Shown here: positions 8,153-17,592 of the stretch, in pieces | How the letters are laid out: every line of letters starts with the position of its first letter | Position numbering within the stretch: the stretch's first letter is position 1 | NCBI GenBank assembly: GCA_040216555.1 | Contig: JAVJOW010000032.1 | Coordinates: 124,001 to 188,000 of the forward strand | Length of the DNA stretch: 64,000 nucleotides | Reading direction: 5' to 3' | From: Arenibacter sp040216555 | Lineage (GTDB): Bacteria; Bacteroidota; Bacteroidia; Flavobacteriales; Flavobacteriaceae | Made by a program: the position numbers and the translations under genes | The notes under the pieces: generated by a model | The model's input: the letters and a program-made list of their open reading frames with translations, nothing else | The model's database searches: none | Told to the model about the DNA's origin: nothing

Positions 8153-11100
8153 ATGCGCATTTACTTAGGTTTTCTTTTTCTAATAATTTCCCAAGGAATT
8201 TTTGCCCAGGAAGATAATAGTCTTCTTTGGGAAATATCCGGGAATAACCTAAAGGAATCGTCCTATTTGTACGGAACCATGCATGTAAGTCAAAAAATTG
8301 CCTTCAGGTTGGACGATGTTTTTTACGAAGCCTTGGACAAAAGTGAAATTGTTGCCTTGGAATCGGATCCGGATACTTGGTTGGAGGATTATGGCAAAAT
8401 GCGAGGTAGCGGCATTGGCTACGGCACCGGATTTGTAACCAAAGGATTTTACATCTACCCTTTTACCATTAAAAACCCTACCAAGGAGATAGTCTCCTCC
8501 TATCTTTCTTTGGATGATCGCCTAGTGAACAATATCCTATACCGTACCAATGAAAGTTCGCAAAACTTTGAGGAAGAAACCTACCTGGACATGTTCATTT
8601 ATCAAGCGGGGAAAAAATATTCCAAGCCTATTAAGGCCTTGGAGGATTTGGAGGAATCCACTGCCCTGGTGGGTAGGGCCAATATGAATGCCATGAAACC
8701 CAAACCGGACGAATGGCTCCAAAAAAAGATGCAGACCCAAGATGTAATGTCGCTTTTGCAGGATGCCTATAGGGAACGCAATATAAATCTTATTGATTCC
8801 CTTGACCAGGCCATGTATACCGAGTATTACCTGCAGAACATGCTTTATGCCCGTAACAAAAATATGGCAGGACGGTTGGATTCCTTAATGCATACGGCAA
8901 AGGTATTTGCTGGAATTGGGGCCGCCCACCTTCCGGGAAAAAAGGGAGTAATACAACTCCTTAGAAATATGGGATACGAGGTTAAACCACTTACCTCTAG
9001 ATTTTCCAATACAGGACGGGCCTTAAAAGATTCTTTGGAAGTCAAAACCCTCAGCAATGAATATAGTACCATGACTCCTGATGATGGACTTTTTAGCCTT
9101 CTTTTGCCGAATAAGCTATATCCAATAGCCGAATATACCAACACAACCTATATCTCACCCGATCTGGCCAATGGCGGCTATATTATGGTGAATCGAATTC
9201 CCACTTTTACCTATTTAAAAAAGGACTACACCTACTCCCTGGACGATGTGGACAAACTTCTGTTCGAGAATATTCCTGGAAAGATCCTTGAAAAGACCAA
9301 AATAGAAAACGGGACATATCCCGGTTTGGATATAAAAAATCAGTTAAAAAACGGCGATTTTCAACGGTATCATATCTACATTACCCCTTTGGAAATACTA
9401 ATTTTTAAAATGAGCGGACAAGGGGACTATGTGGTAAAACATTCGGATACTATATTTAACAGTATCAGCTTCAGAGCATTAAAAAAAGAACGAACGGTAC
9501 TTTTTTCGGAGTTTGATGACTTTGAAGTGGAAATGCCCTCTGAATACAATTTTACCAATCGTAAAAGAAAAGGCAATCGATTTATAGAGGCAGTTGATCC
9601 AGAAACCTCCTCCTATTTCTTTCTAAAAAAAGCTACCCTCAACGATTTTAATTTTATAGAGCAGGATACCTTTGAACTAAAACAAATTCAATCCAGATTT
9701 TATCAGGATCTTAAATTAGAACCGGACTACGGTCTTTTCGATGACCAAAGCCTCACCTCTTCCGCTAAGTTTGATCCCAGCGGCTTACAAAGGCTTTATT
9801 TAAAGACCATTATCTGGAAAAACAACTACTTTCTCTTGGGCAGTGCAACCAAGGACAGTACCGAAGCTCGGCAATATTTCAATTCATTTAAGATCAGGGA
9901 ACCCAATTATACCGAAGAGTTTAAAAAAGTTCGGGATACCGCAATGTTTTTTTCTACCATCAGCCCCGTTGACCCATCAAAATTTGTAGAAAACAGCAAT
10001 AATTATTACGAACGCCACAAGAAACCAAAACCCTATAGCGCCTACACCAAGAAAACCGTTTATCAGAATAAAAACAATGAGGCCATCTTGGTAACTGTAA
10101 ACAAGGCCCATGATTTTCTTATGTTTCCTAATATAGATTCCGTTTGGCTACTAAGAAGAAAACTGTACCGCCAAAATACTTTTAATATTATCAGGGAGGA
10201 ACGCCCGCAGTACAATGAAAAATATCATGAAATAAACCTAACCCTGACCGATACGGCCAGTACTAGAGGAATATTGATAAAGAACATTGTAAAAGGGGGG
10301 CTACTATACGAAGTAAAGGCACTAATAGATACCGTTAAACCACCAAGCAAATTTGTCACAGAATTCTTTAACAATTTTGCACCCTCCGATACCCTTGTAG
10401 GTTCATCGATATTAAGTGATAAAACCTCCGATTTTTTCAAAGCCATTAGACAGAACGATAGCATAGTCCATGATGGATATGCATTTTTAAAATTTAATAA
10501 GAAGCACTTGGATTCCCTTAAATATTATATATCGGAGTTCGACTTTAAAGACAATCAGAAATATTTACAGGCTCATTTAATCCAAAAATTGGCCGAAATG
10601 CCAGACGTGGATGCCACCCGCTTCTTTGAGAATTACTATGCAAAGTCCTACAACAACTCCAAAGCACAAACGAAAATCTTACAGGCCATAAGCAAAAACC
10701 AAAATGAAAGTTCCTTAGCACTGCTCTTAAGACTTATGTCGACAGATTTGCCCTTGGTTTCGAGCAAGCAGGAGATTCAAAATATATTCCGGCCCTATAT
10801 GGATAGTCTGCCCCTGGCCCGCAAATTATTTCCAGAAATATTGGACTACAGTGCAATAGAAGAATATAAATCCCCAATCTTTTCCATGCTTGCAAAGCTT
10901 AAGGCCCGTGGATTGATCAAGCCAAGGAGCTACAAAAAATATAAAAATCAGATTCTCAACGATGCCAAGATCCAACTAAAGAGGCAACTAGGCCTTACCA
11001 TGGACCAGTTGAACGAGGAATCCTCAGGTAGCAACCCAGATAACAATTATGATATATTGGAAAATTATACGGTGTTGCTTTACCCCTATATCAAGGAAAA

Positions 11101-11686
11101 TGAGGTAGCCCTATTCTTTCAACGTCTCTCCAAGGTAAACGACCCCCAAATTCAAGCTTCATACCTTGCCCTTCGCTTGAAAAATGAAGAAAATCCGTTT
11201 GTTGGTCCCAATAAAATATCAACAAGTTTAATAAACTCGCTGGCAGAAAAGGCCGAAACCCGTTTATTACTTTTTGAAAAATTACAACAAATTGGAAAAC
11301 TGGATTTTTTTCCTTCCCATTTTAGAAACCAAAAAGCCATAGCAGAATCCATACTCTACAATACTCTGGAATTAAACCTTGAACAGCATTCCATAGAATT
11401 CGTAAAGGACCAAAAAATGTATTATCCGTCCACAAATTATCACAGCTACTTTTTTAAAGTAAGAGAGAAAGATAACTATAGTAACAATTTAAAAATGTTT
11501 ATGTTAGTATTCAAAGATACTTATCATATTCAGAACAAACCCTATTACATCAACCAAGGCTTTAGCATAGCTGACATTAATACGGAGGAAGAAGTATTGA
11601 AATTAACGACCGAAGAGTATAATTTAAAGGACAGGCAACGGGCCATAGTGAACAATCCATCAGGGTATACAGGGTTTTCCCACTAG
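8153..11686 (+). CDS. Very large secreted protein with N-terminal TraB/GumN domain
   Basis: 1177 residues from the ATG at 8153; a TTG four codons upstream is less likely because the ATG is directly followed by a signal peptide ending in IFAQ. Residues about 20-290 match the TraB/GumN family: LYGTMHVS near residue 41, ALESD near residue 70, and a closing IGAAHLPGKKGVIQLL motif near 255. The family is thought to be metal-dependent peptidase-like and bacterial members are poorly characterised. The remaining 880 or so residues are not recognised. The segment at about 830-1130 is helix-rich with HEAT-like spacing and could be a protein-binding scaffold. Ordinary TraB proteins have 280-400 residues, so the C-terminal extension is unusual. 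Confidence 0.85.
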   Translation: MRIYLGFLFLIISQGIFAQEDNSLLWEISGNNLKESSYLYGTMHVSQKIAFRLDDVFYEALDKSEIVALESDPDTWLEDYGKMRGSGIGYGTGFVTKGFYIYPFTIKNPTKEIVSSYLSLDDRLVNNILYRTNESSQNFEEETYLDMFIYQAGKKYSKPIKALEDLEESTALVGRANMNAMKPKPDEWLQKKMQTQDVMSLLQDAYRERNINLIDSLDQAMYTEYYLQNMLYARNKNMAGRLDSLMHTAKVFAGIGAAHLPGKKGVIQLLRNMGYEVKPLTSRFSNTGRALKDSLEVKTLSNEYSTMTPDDGLFSLLLPNKLYPIAEYTNTTYISPDLANGGYIMVNRIPTFTYLKKDYTYSLDDVDKLLFENIPGKILEKTKIENGTYPGLDIKNQLKNGDFQRYHIYITPLEILIFKMSGQGDYVVKHSDTIFNSISFRALKKERTVLFSEFDDFEVEMPSEYNFTNRKRKGNRFIEAVDPETSSYFFLKKATLNDFNFIEQDTFELKQIQSRFYQDLKLEPDYGLFDDQSLTSSAKFDPSGLQRLYLKTIIWKNNYFLLGSATKDSTEARQYFNSFKIREPNYTEEFKKVRDTAMFFSTISPVDPSKFVENSNNYYERHKKPKPYSAYTKKTVYQNKNNEAILVTVNKAHDFLMFPNIDSVWLLRRKLYRQNTFNIIREERPQYNEKYHEINLTLTDTASTRGILIKNIVKGGLLYEVKALIDTVKPPSKFVTEFFNNFAPSDTLVGSSILSDKTSDFFKAIRQNDSIVHDGYAFLKFNKKHLDSLKYYISEFDFKDNQKYLQAHLIQKLAEMPDVDATRFFENYYAKSYNNSKAQTKILQAISKNQNESSLALLLRLMSTDLPLVSSKQEIQNIFRPYMDSLPLARKLFPEILDYSAIEEYKSPIFSMLAKLKARGLIKPRSYKKYKNQILNDAKIQLKRQLGLTMDQLNEESSGSNPDNNYDILENYTVLLYPYIKENEVALFFQRLSKVNDPQIQASYLALRLKNEENPFVGPNKISTSLINSLAEKAETRLLLFEKLQQIGKLDFFPSHFRNQKAIAESILYNTLELNLEQHSIEFVKDQKMYYPSTNYHSYFFKVREKDNYSNNLKMFMLVFKDTYHIQNKPYYINQGFSIADINTEEEVLKLTTEEYNLKDRQRAIVNNPSGYTGFSH

Positions 11687-11910
11687 AAAAAAGACTATGA
11701 TCCAAAAAAACTTTGATATCGACCAATACAGAAATCAGTACCCGTAAAAAAAATGTATACTTTGTAAGATTGTAATTTGGTAGATTACCAACTGTGGTAA
11801 GTTCTAATTGATTGGAACAAAGGAATCTTAAGGCGCTATATAAGCCAACTAAAAGGGAATCACTAGATAAAGATGAGATTCACTGAAAAGTGCAAAATAT
11901 TTAATACTGG

Positions 11911-11939
11911 TTGGCTCAATAATATATGTAATAAGTTTA
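11911..11939 (+). promoter_or_regulatory. Predicted promoter of the DUF1460 gene
   Basis: TTG at 11911-11913, an 18-base spacer and TAAGTTTA at 11932-11939, close to the Bacteroidota TTG/TAnnTTTG pattern. The start codon is at 11982, giving a leader of roughly 35 bases. Confidence 0.5.
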
Positions 11940-11981
11940 TATACAATTAGTTATTTAATAAAAATAAAACTAACACTTTAA

Positions 11982-12824
11982 ATGAAATCCATTTTCTTTC
12001 ATCTCTTTCTCCTCTGTCTTATCTCTCAGGGATCTGCACAAAATCTTGTTTGTTCACCGCAGGACAAAGAAGCGTTTAATTCGAAGATTACATCCATTTC
12101 AGATTTGGAAAATCAAGAAATTGGAACAAACATGGTAGCTATAGGAAAAACTTTTATAGGCATTCCCTATGTGGCCAAGACCTTGGAAATTGGGGAGACC
12201 GAATCTTTGGTCATTAATTTACAAGGCTTGGACTGTACCACCTTTGTAGAGAATGTAATGGCCTTTGGCTTAATGGTTAAAAACCATAAAAAAGATTTTG
12301 ATTCCTACACCCACTATTTAAAAACCATTCGGTATAAAAATGGCGAGCTCAATGGCTATGCTTCAAGGCTTCATTATTTTTCCGAATGGATCGCCAACAA
12401 CGAGCAAAAAGATCTTCTAAAAGATATGACTTCAGAAATAGGTGGGTCGGAAAGTAGTAAGGACATCAATTTTATGAGTACACATCGCGAACTGTATCCA
12501 TTTCTAAAAGACTCGGGTAACTTTAACCAAATTAAGGCCTCCGAAGAATTTTTAAAGAGGCTGTCCATCTGCATACTCCCCCAGGACCAGATCGAAGCAC
12601 AGGAGCATTTGATACAATCAGGAGACATAATTGCCCTGACCACTTCCATAGAGGGCTTGGACATTACCCATACCGGAATCGCTACAAGAGAAGCTGATGG
12701 TAGAATACATTTACTACATGCTTCCACAGGGTCCATGGAGGTAGAAGTCTCGAAACTACCCTTGGCCGATTATTTAAAAGGCATTAAGAGCAATACTGGA
12801 ATAATGGTTGCACGCCCGTTATAA
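11982..12824 (+). CDS. DUF1460 secreted cysteine hydrolase (amidase-like, NlpC/P60-related fold)
   Basis: 280 residues with a signal peptide (residues 1-19, ending GSAQ). The segment GLDCTTFVENV places the likely nucleophile at Cys85. The C-terminal part has a Thr-His-Thr-Gly segment near residue 230 and a Leu-Leu-His-Ala segment near 247 that would complete the catalytic centre. This is the pattern of DUF1460, whose structural relatives are cell-wall amidases or peptidases. A role in peptidoglycan turnover in the periplasm is inferred. It has its own predicted promoter and stands convergent to the SGNH esterase gene. Confidence 0.85.
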   Translation: MKSIFFHLFLLCLISQGSAQNLVCSPQDKEAFNSKITSISDLENQEIGTNMVAIGKTFIGIPYVAKTLEIGETESLVINLQGLDCTTFVENVMAFGLMVKNHKKDFDSYTHYLKTIRYKNGELNGYASRLHYFSEWIANNEQKDLLKDMTSEIGGSESSKDINFMSTHRELYPFLKDSGNFNQIKASEEFLKRLSICILPQDQIEAQEHLIQSGDIIALTTSIEGLDITHTGIATREADGRIHLLHASTGSMEVEVSKLPLADYLKGIKSNTGIMVARPL

Positions 12825-12996
12825 ATCCATCAGTTGTTGTCCTTGAATTGAAATTTGTTAAATGATATAGCCCAGCACTTAATCCCAAAATCATATAGAC
12901 CAAAGGCATCAAGAGACCCCCTTATCATGCCTGTTCCTCAATCCTATGCTCATATTTCAAAAATGGGGCCATTATGTAAGATCAATTTACAGGCTC

Positions 12997-14784
12997 CTAG
13001 TTTGCACCTTCATGTAGGGCTAGTTTTAATATCTTGCCCAATTTACGGTATCCTTTTGCATTGGGGTGCAGGCCATCCAAAAAAAGACTGGCATCAATTT
13101 TCTGGTCCTTGCCCAATAGCACTCCCCCAATATCTGTATAATCCACCATTTTGGAGGTTGCCAATGCAGCTATTCCCGTGTTTAATTTGCGCATGCGTTC
13201 CTCCTTGTCTACCCTGGGCAACAATCCTAGCAATAGTACCCTAGCATTGGGCTGTCTGTCCTTTATGGCATTGATTACCAATTCCAGTCCTTGCAATATC
13301 TCCTCGTCGGTATTGAGGTGTTCGTTATTGGTACCTATCATAAGCACAATTTGCTGAGCCTCAAAGCCATCCAATTCATCATGATATATGCGCCAAAGTA
13401 CATTTTCTACCCTATCCCAGCCAAATCCAAAATTGCGCACCTGCAATTCGTCCAAATTGGCCTTCCAGGAATCGGCACCATTGCTTAAAGTTGCCTTTGG
13501 CTCACCCCCCCAATAATGGGTTATACTATTTCCGAAAAAACATATTTTTGGGGCACTTTCCCGATTCATTTTTAACAATTCCTGATGACGACCCTCCCAA
13601 GGGTACATTTCTGGCTCCCTAGCCTGGGTGACCGGAATTGTTGTAGAAATATCTCCCATGGGCTCCTTTAATATGCCGCGTAAGGCTTTTTCATAGGCCA
13701 CCGCATATTCCATCATGCCCAAATCCGTGGGATGGGTGCCATCTACAAAACTTTCCATGGAAAGATTCAGTTCTTCCTTGGTCAACAAATAGATATCCCT
13801 TACCCCTACTGACTGTAATTGAGCAAAGGCCTCCTTGGCAATTCTATTTAAGTCCGTATAGGTTTTGTAACGATCAGCATCAACAGCCCCATCAGAGTAA
13901 CCGTCGTGTTCCACCAACAAAATTGGCGTTGAGGGACGCTTTTTCCTTATCTGTTTCACACCTGAAATAATAAGCTGCCGTACCTCCTCCAACGAGCGAT
14001 CCTTGGTGGCTCCCAGATTCGGCAGGCAATCCAGCACAAAGATTTTAGCATCTATTTCCGTAATATAATTGATTACCTCTTCTTCCATTCTGCCATTTCC
14101 CGAAAATGCCAAATTAATAAGTGGCCTATCCAATTCTCTCCCTAAAATGGAGGTCCATGCCATTCCCGGGCGCGAAGCGCAGGCCCCATGTGCTATAGAA
14201 GTTCCGTAGACCACTATTGGTTTCTCCTGCCTTAAAGGCAAAGGCTCCAAAAAAGCATCTTCCGGCACACCAATTTCCAACCATTCCACCTCATTGTACA
14301 ATGGCAGGTACAGCTGGTACTGCCTTCCCTTATCATGGTATTTCTCTTTGGGGTCGATGTTGGAATATTTGTACTGAATGGTATCGGCGAAGGAATATTT
14401 TCCTCTAAACCATCTCCAATCCCCATCACTGGTCTTGGCATAAAGATCTACCCCGCTAACTCCGGTCGCCGGCATATGGGGCATGGCATGGTTTCCTTTT
14501 ACCTTGTAACGTACCGTAATCGATCTTGCATCACTGTTAAACCTAAGGGAGAGCCCTGCTGAATGCTTGGACAGGTTCCAGACCGCTTCACGGACAGCCC
14601 CCTCGGCCTGCTTTGGCAAACGCCGATAACTAGAGACCTCATCTCCTTGCCAAGCCTGGCCTTCAACGACCAAGGAATTGGATTCTCCGGGATTCCACCA
14701 AGTAAAATCAGTGTCCTCTTGGGCAATTGAAAATTGAAATAGCAGTATTATTGCCCATAAACTTAAAATCGACTTGTTTTCCAT
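12997..14784 (-). CDS. Secreted protein with two SGNH/GDSL hydrolase domains
   Basis: 595 residues with a signal peptide (1-21, ending SIAQ). A beta-rich N-terminal region (about 30-185) is followed by a first SGNH domain with the nucleophile Ser196 in GTSIAHG and the catalytic pair in DGTHP (Asp348, His351). A second SGNH domain has Ser420 in FGNSITHYWGG and DGLHP near residue 568. SGNH enzymes remove acetyl or other acyl esters from carbohydrates and lipids. The layout suggests a sugar or polysaccharide esterase in the periplasm or at the surface, consistent with the glycan-active genes further along. It follows the GyrI-like gene by 6 bases in one operon. Confidence 0.9.
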   Translation of the reverse strand: MENKSILSLWAIILLFQFSIAQEDTDFTWWNPGESNSLVVEGQAWQGDEVSSYRRLPKQAEGAVREAVWNLSKHSAGLSLRFNSDARSITVRYKVKGNHAMPHMPATGVSGVDLYAKTSDGDWRWFRGKYSFADTIQYKYSNIDPKEKYHDKGRQYQLYLPLYNEVEWLEIGVPEDAFLEPLPLRQEKPIVVYGTSIAHGACASRPGMAWTSILGRELDRPLINLAFSGNGRMEEEVINYITEIDAKIFVLDCLPNLGATKDRSLEEVRQLIISGVKQIRKKRPSTPILLVEHDGYSDGAVDADRYKTYTDLNRIAKEAFAQLQSVGVRDIYLLTKEELNLSMESFVDGTHPTDLGMMEYAVAYEKALRGILKEPMGDISTTIPVTQAREPEMYPWEGRHQELLKMNRESAPKICFFGNSITHYWGGEPKATLSNGADSWKANLDELQVRNFGFGWDRVENVLWRIYHDELDGFEAQQIVLMIGTNNEHLNTDEEILQGLELVINAIKDRQPNARVLLLGLLPRVDKEERMRKLNTGIAALATSKMVDYTDIGGVLLGKDQKIDASLFLDGLHPNAKGYRKLGKILKLALHEGAN

Positions 14785-14790
14785 ATCTAC

Positions 14791-15282
14791 TTATTCTTGA
14801 TTTTTTCTTTTAATAGGTATAAAGACCTCTTCCTCCGAACTAGGGTCGTTATTCAGGTATTTATTGCCCATAAGCTCGAAATGCTCCCTATGGTCCAATT
14901 GATAGTCCGATTTTGGCAACCATTCCCCAAAAATATAATGCGCCGTGCTTGGAAAGGAACTGGGCAAGCCCCTATGGACAAAAACGGCATACAAACCTTC
15001 GGACAAAGTATGCGACTCCATTCCTTCCGGTATTCTGGTATAATCTGTAACCTCAACTACCGCCCATTTCTCAAATTGGGTAGTTATATTGAATTCCCCA
15101 TAGTTAAGTGCACTTTCATAAACCTGCATACTGATCAGGTCTTCAGAAATAGGATTTCTGATTTCCTTTCTGCGTGGCATAAATCCCTGCCACAATTCCT
15201 TGGTCCTCTCCTCTGCCAAGGACATAACCAACCTGTTTCCGATCAATTTTTTTTCGGACACTTTTTCAACACGTAGAAACAT
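14791..15282 (-). CDS. GyrI-like / AraC effector-binding domain protein, stand-alone
   Basis: 163 residues made up of one GyrI-like small-molecule-binding domain (SHS2-type fold). Recognisable parts are the EKKLIG opening strand, the WAVVEVTDYTRIPEGM core and a terminal segment with HREHFELMG. Such domains are usually fused to an AraC- or MerR-type DNA-binding domain, which is absent here. It sits between a ClC channel (51 bases upstream) and the SGNH esterase (6 bases downstream). Stand-alone members have been proposed to bind or hydrolyse small cyclic compounds; its ligand is unknown. Confidence 0.85.
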   Translation of the reverse strand: MFLRVEKVSEKKLIGNRLVMSLAEERTKELWQGFMPRRKEIRNPISEDLISMQVYESALNYGEFNITTQFEKWAVVEVTDYTRIPEGMESHTLSEGLYAVFVHRGLPSSFPSTAHYIFGEWLPKSDYQLDHREHFELMGNKYLNNDPSSEEEVFIPIKRKNQE

Positions 15283-15332
15283 ATTTAAGAGTATTTGGCA
15301 TCATCATTTTTGTTGCTTAACATCTTTCCATG

Positions 15333-16598
15333 CTATTTTTCCATTTGGGAACTGATAAAAGGAATTCTGGGAGCCAAAAAATAGCCCGTAAGGCTAGCAA
15401 ACAGAATAGGGATAAAATATCCGAAACCTGTCAAAGTAGCCAAAAGAATTGTGGTGCTCATCGGTGTTCTGGTAACACAGGCATTTATGGCTGCCATGCA
15501 ACTAATTATGGCTAATGTTGAATTAATTGACGGGAACATTACATACAATATCAACCCTAGACTAACTCCAACAAAAAATAAAGGAATAATAAATCCGCCG
15601 CGCCAACCGGATGTCACCGTATTAGCTATAGCCAAAATTTTAAAAAACAAAATCGCAACAAGGGTGTTTAAGGAAATTTCCCTAGTGAGCAATTCGTTAA
15701 TTTCATGATGGCCAAAATATCTTGTCAGCGGAAAGTAAAAGGCAATTATCCCTAACAAAAGTCCCCCTATCAGGGTTTTTAAATAAATAGGAATGGCTCT
15801 TTTTTCAAAAATAGCCTTAAAAAATTTAGTGCAATAGATAAATCCCCACGCCACAACAGTTCCTGCCATGGCAAATACTACGGCATAGAGAAAATCGAAG
15901 ACGCCGGCATATTCATATTCCGACAAATTCCAGATAGGACCGATCCCTAAATGGATAACCATGGCAAATACCACATAACTAAAGCTACTTGCTACCAAGG
16001 CAGGAATAATGGCCTTATAATATTCTACGGCGTGCTTATGGTGAAGTATTTCCAAAGAGAATAAACTTCCTCCTAAGGGAGCTCCGAACAAGGCAGTAAA
16101 ACCAGAAGCCATTCCAGCAATACTCAAGGATCGCAGTTCCTCTCCTTTTAATCTAAATACTTTCCCCAGCCAGCTTCCTGTTGAACCGGTGACTTGGACC
16201 AAAGGAGCTTCAGGCCCAAGACTACCACCTGAGGCTACACATAGCAGGGAAGACAATATCATAGATGGATTATTCTTTGGATCCAACTTACCCTTATTAA
16301 ATCTAATGTTGTTAACTATGAGATGTATTTCACCCGGATCACCAATAAAGTGAATTACCAGGCCAGCCAATAAGCCGGCTATCGACATTAGAGGTACAAC
16401 CTGCCAACCTTCAAAAGAAGCCATTTTATGTGTCAGGAACTCTAAAACAATCCAATATAAGCCTGCAATCAATCCGCCCACCAAACCCAAAATGGCCCAT
16501 AACAAAAAAGTGCGGCTGAATACAAAGGGATTAAACCGAATGGGCTGGTCCAAAATATTCAGATAAGTAATCAGTTTTCTTCTCCGTTTTAGCTTCAC
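15333..16598 (-). CDS. ClC-type chloride channel/transporter
   Basis: 421 residues with about ten to twelve membrane helices. The selectivity-filter segment GSLGPEAPLVQ near residue 125 and the GGFIIPLFFVG segment near residue 330 are ClC signatures. The canonical gating glutamate of the GxEGP motif is replaced by Leu, and a Glu instead follows the Pro (GPEAP). This marks a distinct ClC subgroup whose gating or ion specificity may differ. No C-terminal CBS domains are present. The start is a GTG at 16596-16598; an ATG at 16606 is out of frame. Probably the first gene of an operon with the GyrI-like and SGNH genes. Confidence 0.9.
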   Translation of the reverse strand: MKLKRRRKLITYLNILDQPIRFNPFVFSRTFLLWAILGLVGGLIAGLYWIVLEFLTHKMASFEGWQVVPLMSIAGLLAGLVIHFIGDPGEIHLIVNNIRFNKGKLDPKNNPSMILSSLLCVASGGSLGPEAPLVQVTGSTGSWLGKVFRLKGEELRSLSIAGMASGFTALFGAPLGGSLFSLEILHHKHAVEYYKAIIPALVASSFSYVVFAMVIHLGIGPIWNLSEYEYAGVFDFLYAVVFAMAGTVVAWGFIYCTKFFKAIFEKRAIPIYLKTLIGGLLLGIIAFYFPLTRYFGHHEINELLTREISLNTLVAILFFKILAIANTVTSGWRGGFIIPLFFVGVSLGLILYVMFPSINSTLAIISCMAAINACVTRTPMSTTILLATLTGFGYFIPILFASLTGYFLAPRIPFISSQMEK

Positions 16599-16967
16599 TA
16601 TTCCATATACTTTTTAAATAGGGATCCTATAAAACAATCCATGGATGATTTTGAAACTTTAAATATAAGGACATGCAGGATAAAGAAGAAGAAGGATTTT
16701 AGAAAAGTATCTTCACTTATGGAAATTTATGCCAAAGAAAACAATCCATGGAGGGTTCATCTACAAACCACTTGGTCAGAAATATTATTGCAAACCTTAG
16801 TTTATGATCATTTTTATGCATTTCATCGGTCAATATGGTATTAAATCTATGTTTGTTGTTTTCGGCTAAAGTTGGACCAAATACAAAAACCAACCTTCCG
16901 GTTGGTTCTATTGTATCTTCTTACCATTGACCAAAAGTCAAAGAGTATGTAAAAAATTAGGTGTTGT
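16599..16967. other. Intergenic spacer between ClC and FKBP genes
   Basis: 369 bases. It contains the FKBP terminator at 16888-16907 and an open frame at 16641-16844 (67 codons, plus) that resembles nothing known and has atypical composition, so it is not called. Nothing else was seen. Confidence 0.5.
16888..16907 (-). terminator. Rho-independent terminator of the FKBP gene
   Basis: A perfect 8-bp stem AACCAACC / GGTTGGTT with a 4-base loop. Read on minus it is followed by TTTGTATTT. It lies 60 bases past the FKBP stop codon. Confidence 0.7.
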
Positions 16968-17429
16968 TTAATTCACAGAGATCAAGGTAACCTCAAAAAT
17001 TAATACGGAACCCCCTGGGATTCCATTATAATCCCTGCTACCATATCCCAAATGGGCCGGTACCAAAAGTATTCCGCTCCCACCTTCCTTAAAATAGGAA
17101 ATCCCCTCTGTCCAACCGGCTATAACCTGGTTTAAACCAATGGTAATACCTTCTGCATTACCTGGATCGAAGACAGCTCCATTAAGAAAATACCCTTTAT
17201 AGGCCACCGTTACATTGGAACTGGCCACGGCCTGTGTTCCCGTCCCTTCTTCTTCGATTACATAATAAAGACCTGAACTACTTCGCACGGCAGTTAAATT
17301 GTTCTCCTCAACATATGCCTGGATATCTGCCTCGTTCTGGGCAACATAATCAATGTCTTCCTCTGTTTTCTTTTCGGTATCACAGGAAATAAAAAGCACT
17401 AGGGCCAAAGCAAAAAGTATATTCTTCAT
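16968..17429 (-). CDS. FKBP-type peptidyl-prolyl cis-trans isomerase, lipoprotein
   Basis: 153 residues. The N-terminus is a lipoprotein signal with the lipobox ending FISC near residue 15, so the protein is anchored to a membrane facing the periplasm. Residues about 65-152 form a complete FKBP domain (VTVAYKGYFLNGAVFD, the GWTEGI segment and the GYGSR...IPGGSVLIFEVTLI ending). It helps fold proteins by isomerising X-Pro bonds. It is a single gene with its own terminator downstream. Confidence 0.94.
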   Translation of the reverse strand: MKNILFALALVLFISCDTEKKTEEDIDYVAQNEADIQAYVEENNLTAVRSSSGLYYVIEEEGTGTQAVASSNVTVAYKGYFLNGAVFDPGNAEGITIGLNQVIAGWTEGISYFKEGGSGILLVPAHLGYGSRDYNGIPGGSVLIFEVTLISVN

Positions 17430-17533
17430 AATTATTCTTTTTTTTAAGGCCCAAATATAGCAAAATACCCCAAGCCGACTAAGCCCATAATCATCAAGGA
17501 GCTTATAAATTTTAGTTAATTATTAAAAACACA

Positions 17534-17571
17534 ACACCCTTAAAAACTTATTTAAATGCTTTTAAGGGTGT
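17534..17571 (-). terminator. Rho-independent terminator of the Gfo/Idh/MocA gene
   Basis: A 12-bp perfect stem ACACCCTTAAAA / TTTTAAGGGTGT with a 14-base loop, 20 bases after the oxidoreductase stop codon on minus. It is followed on minus by TGTGTTTTT. Confidence 0.75.
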
Positions 17572-17592
17572 TTTATTTACTCCAATTCCAAT

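Noticed and set aside
16641..16844. 67-codon plus-strand open frame between the ClC and FKBP genes
   Set aside because: No recognisable domain, no promoter and unusual composition. It does not repeat or match neighbours, so it is treated as chance.
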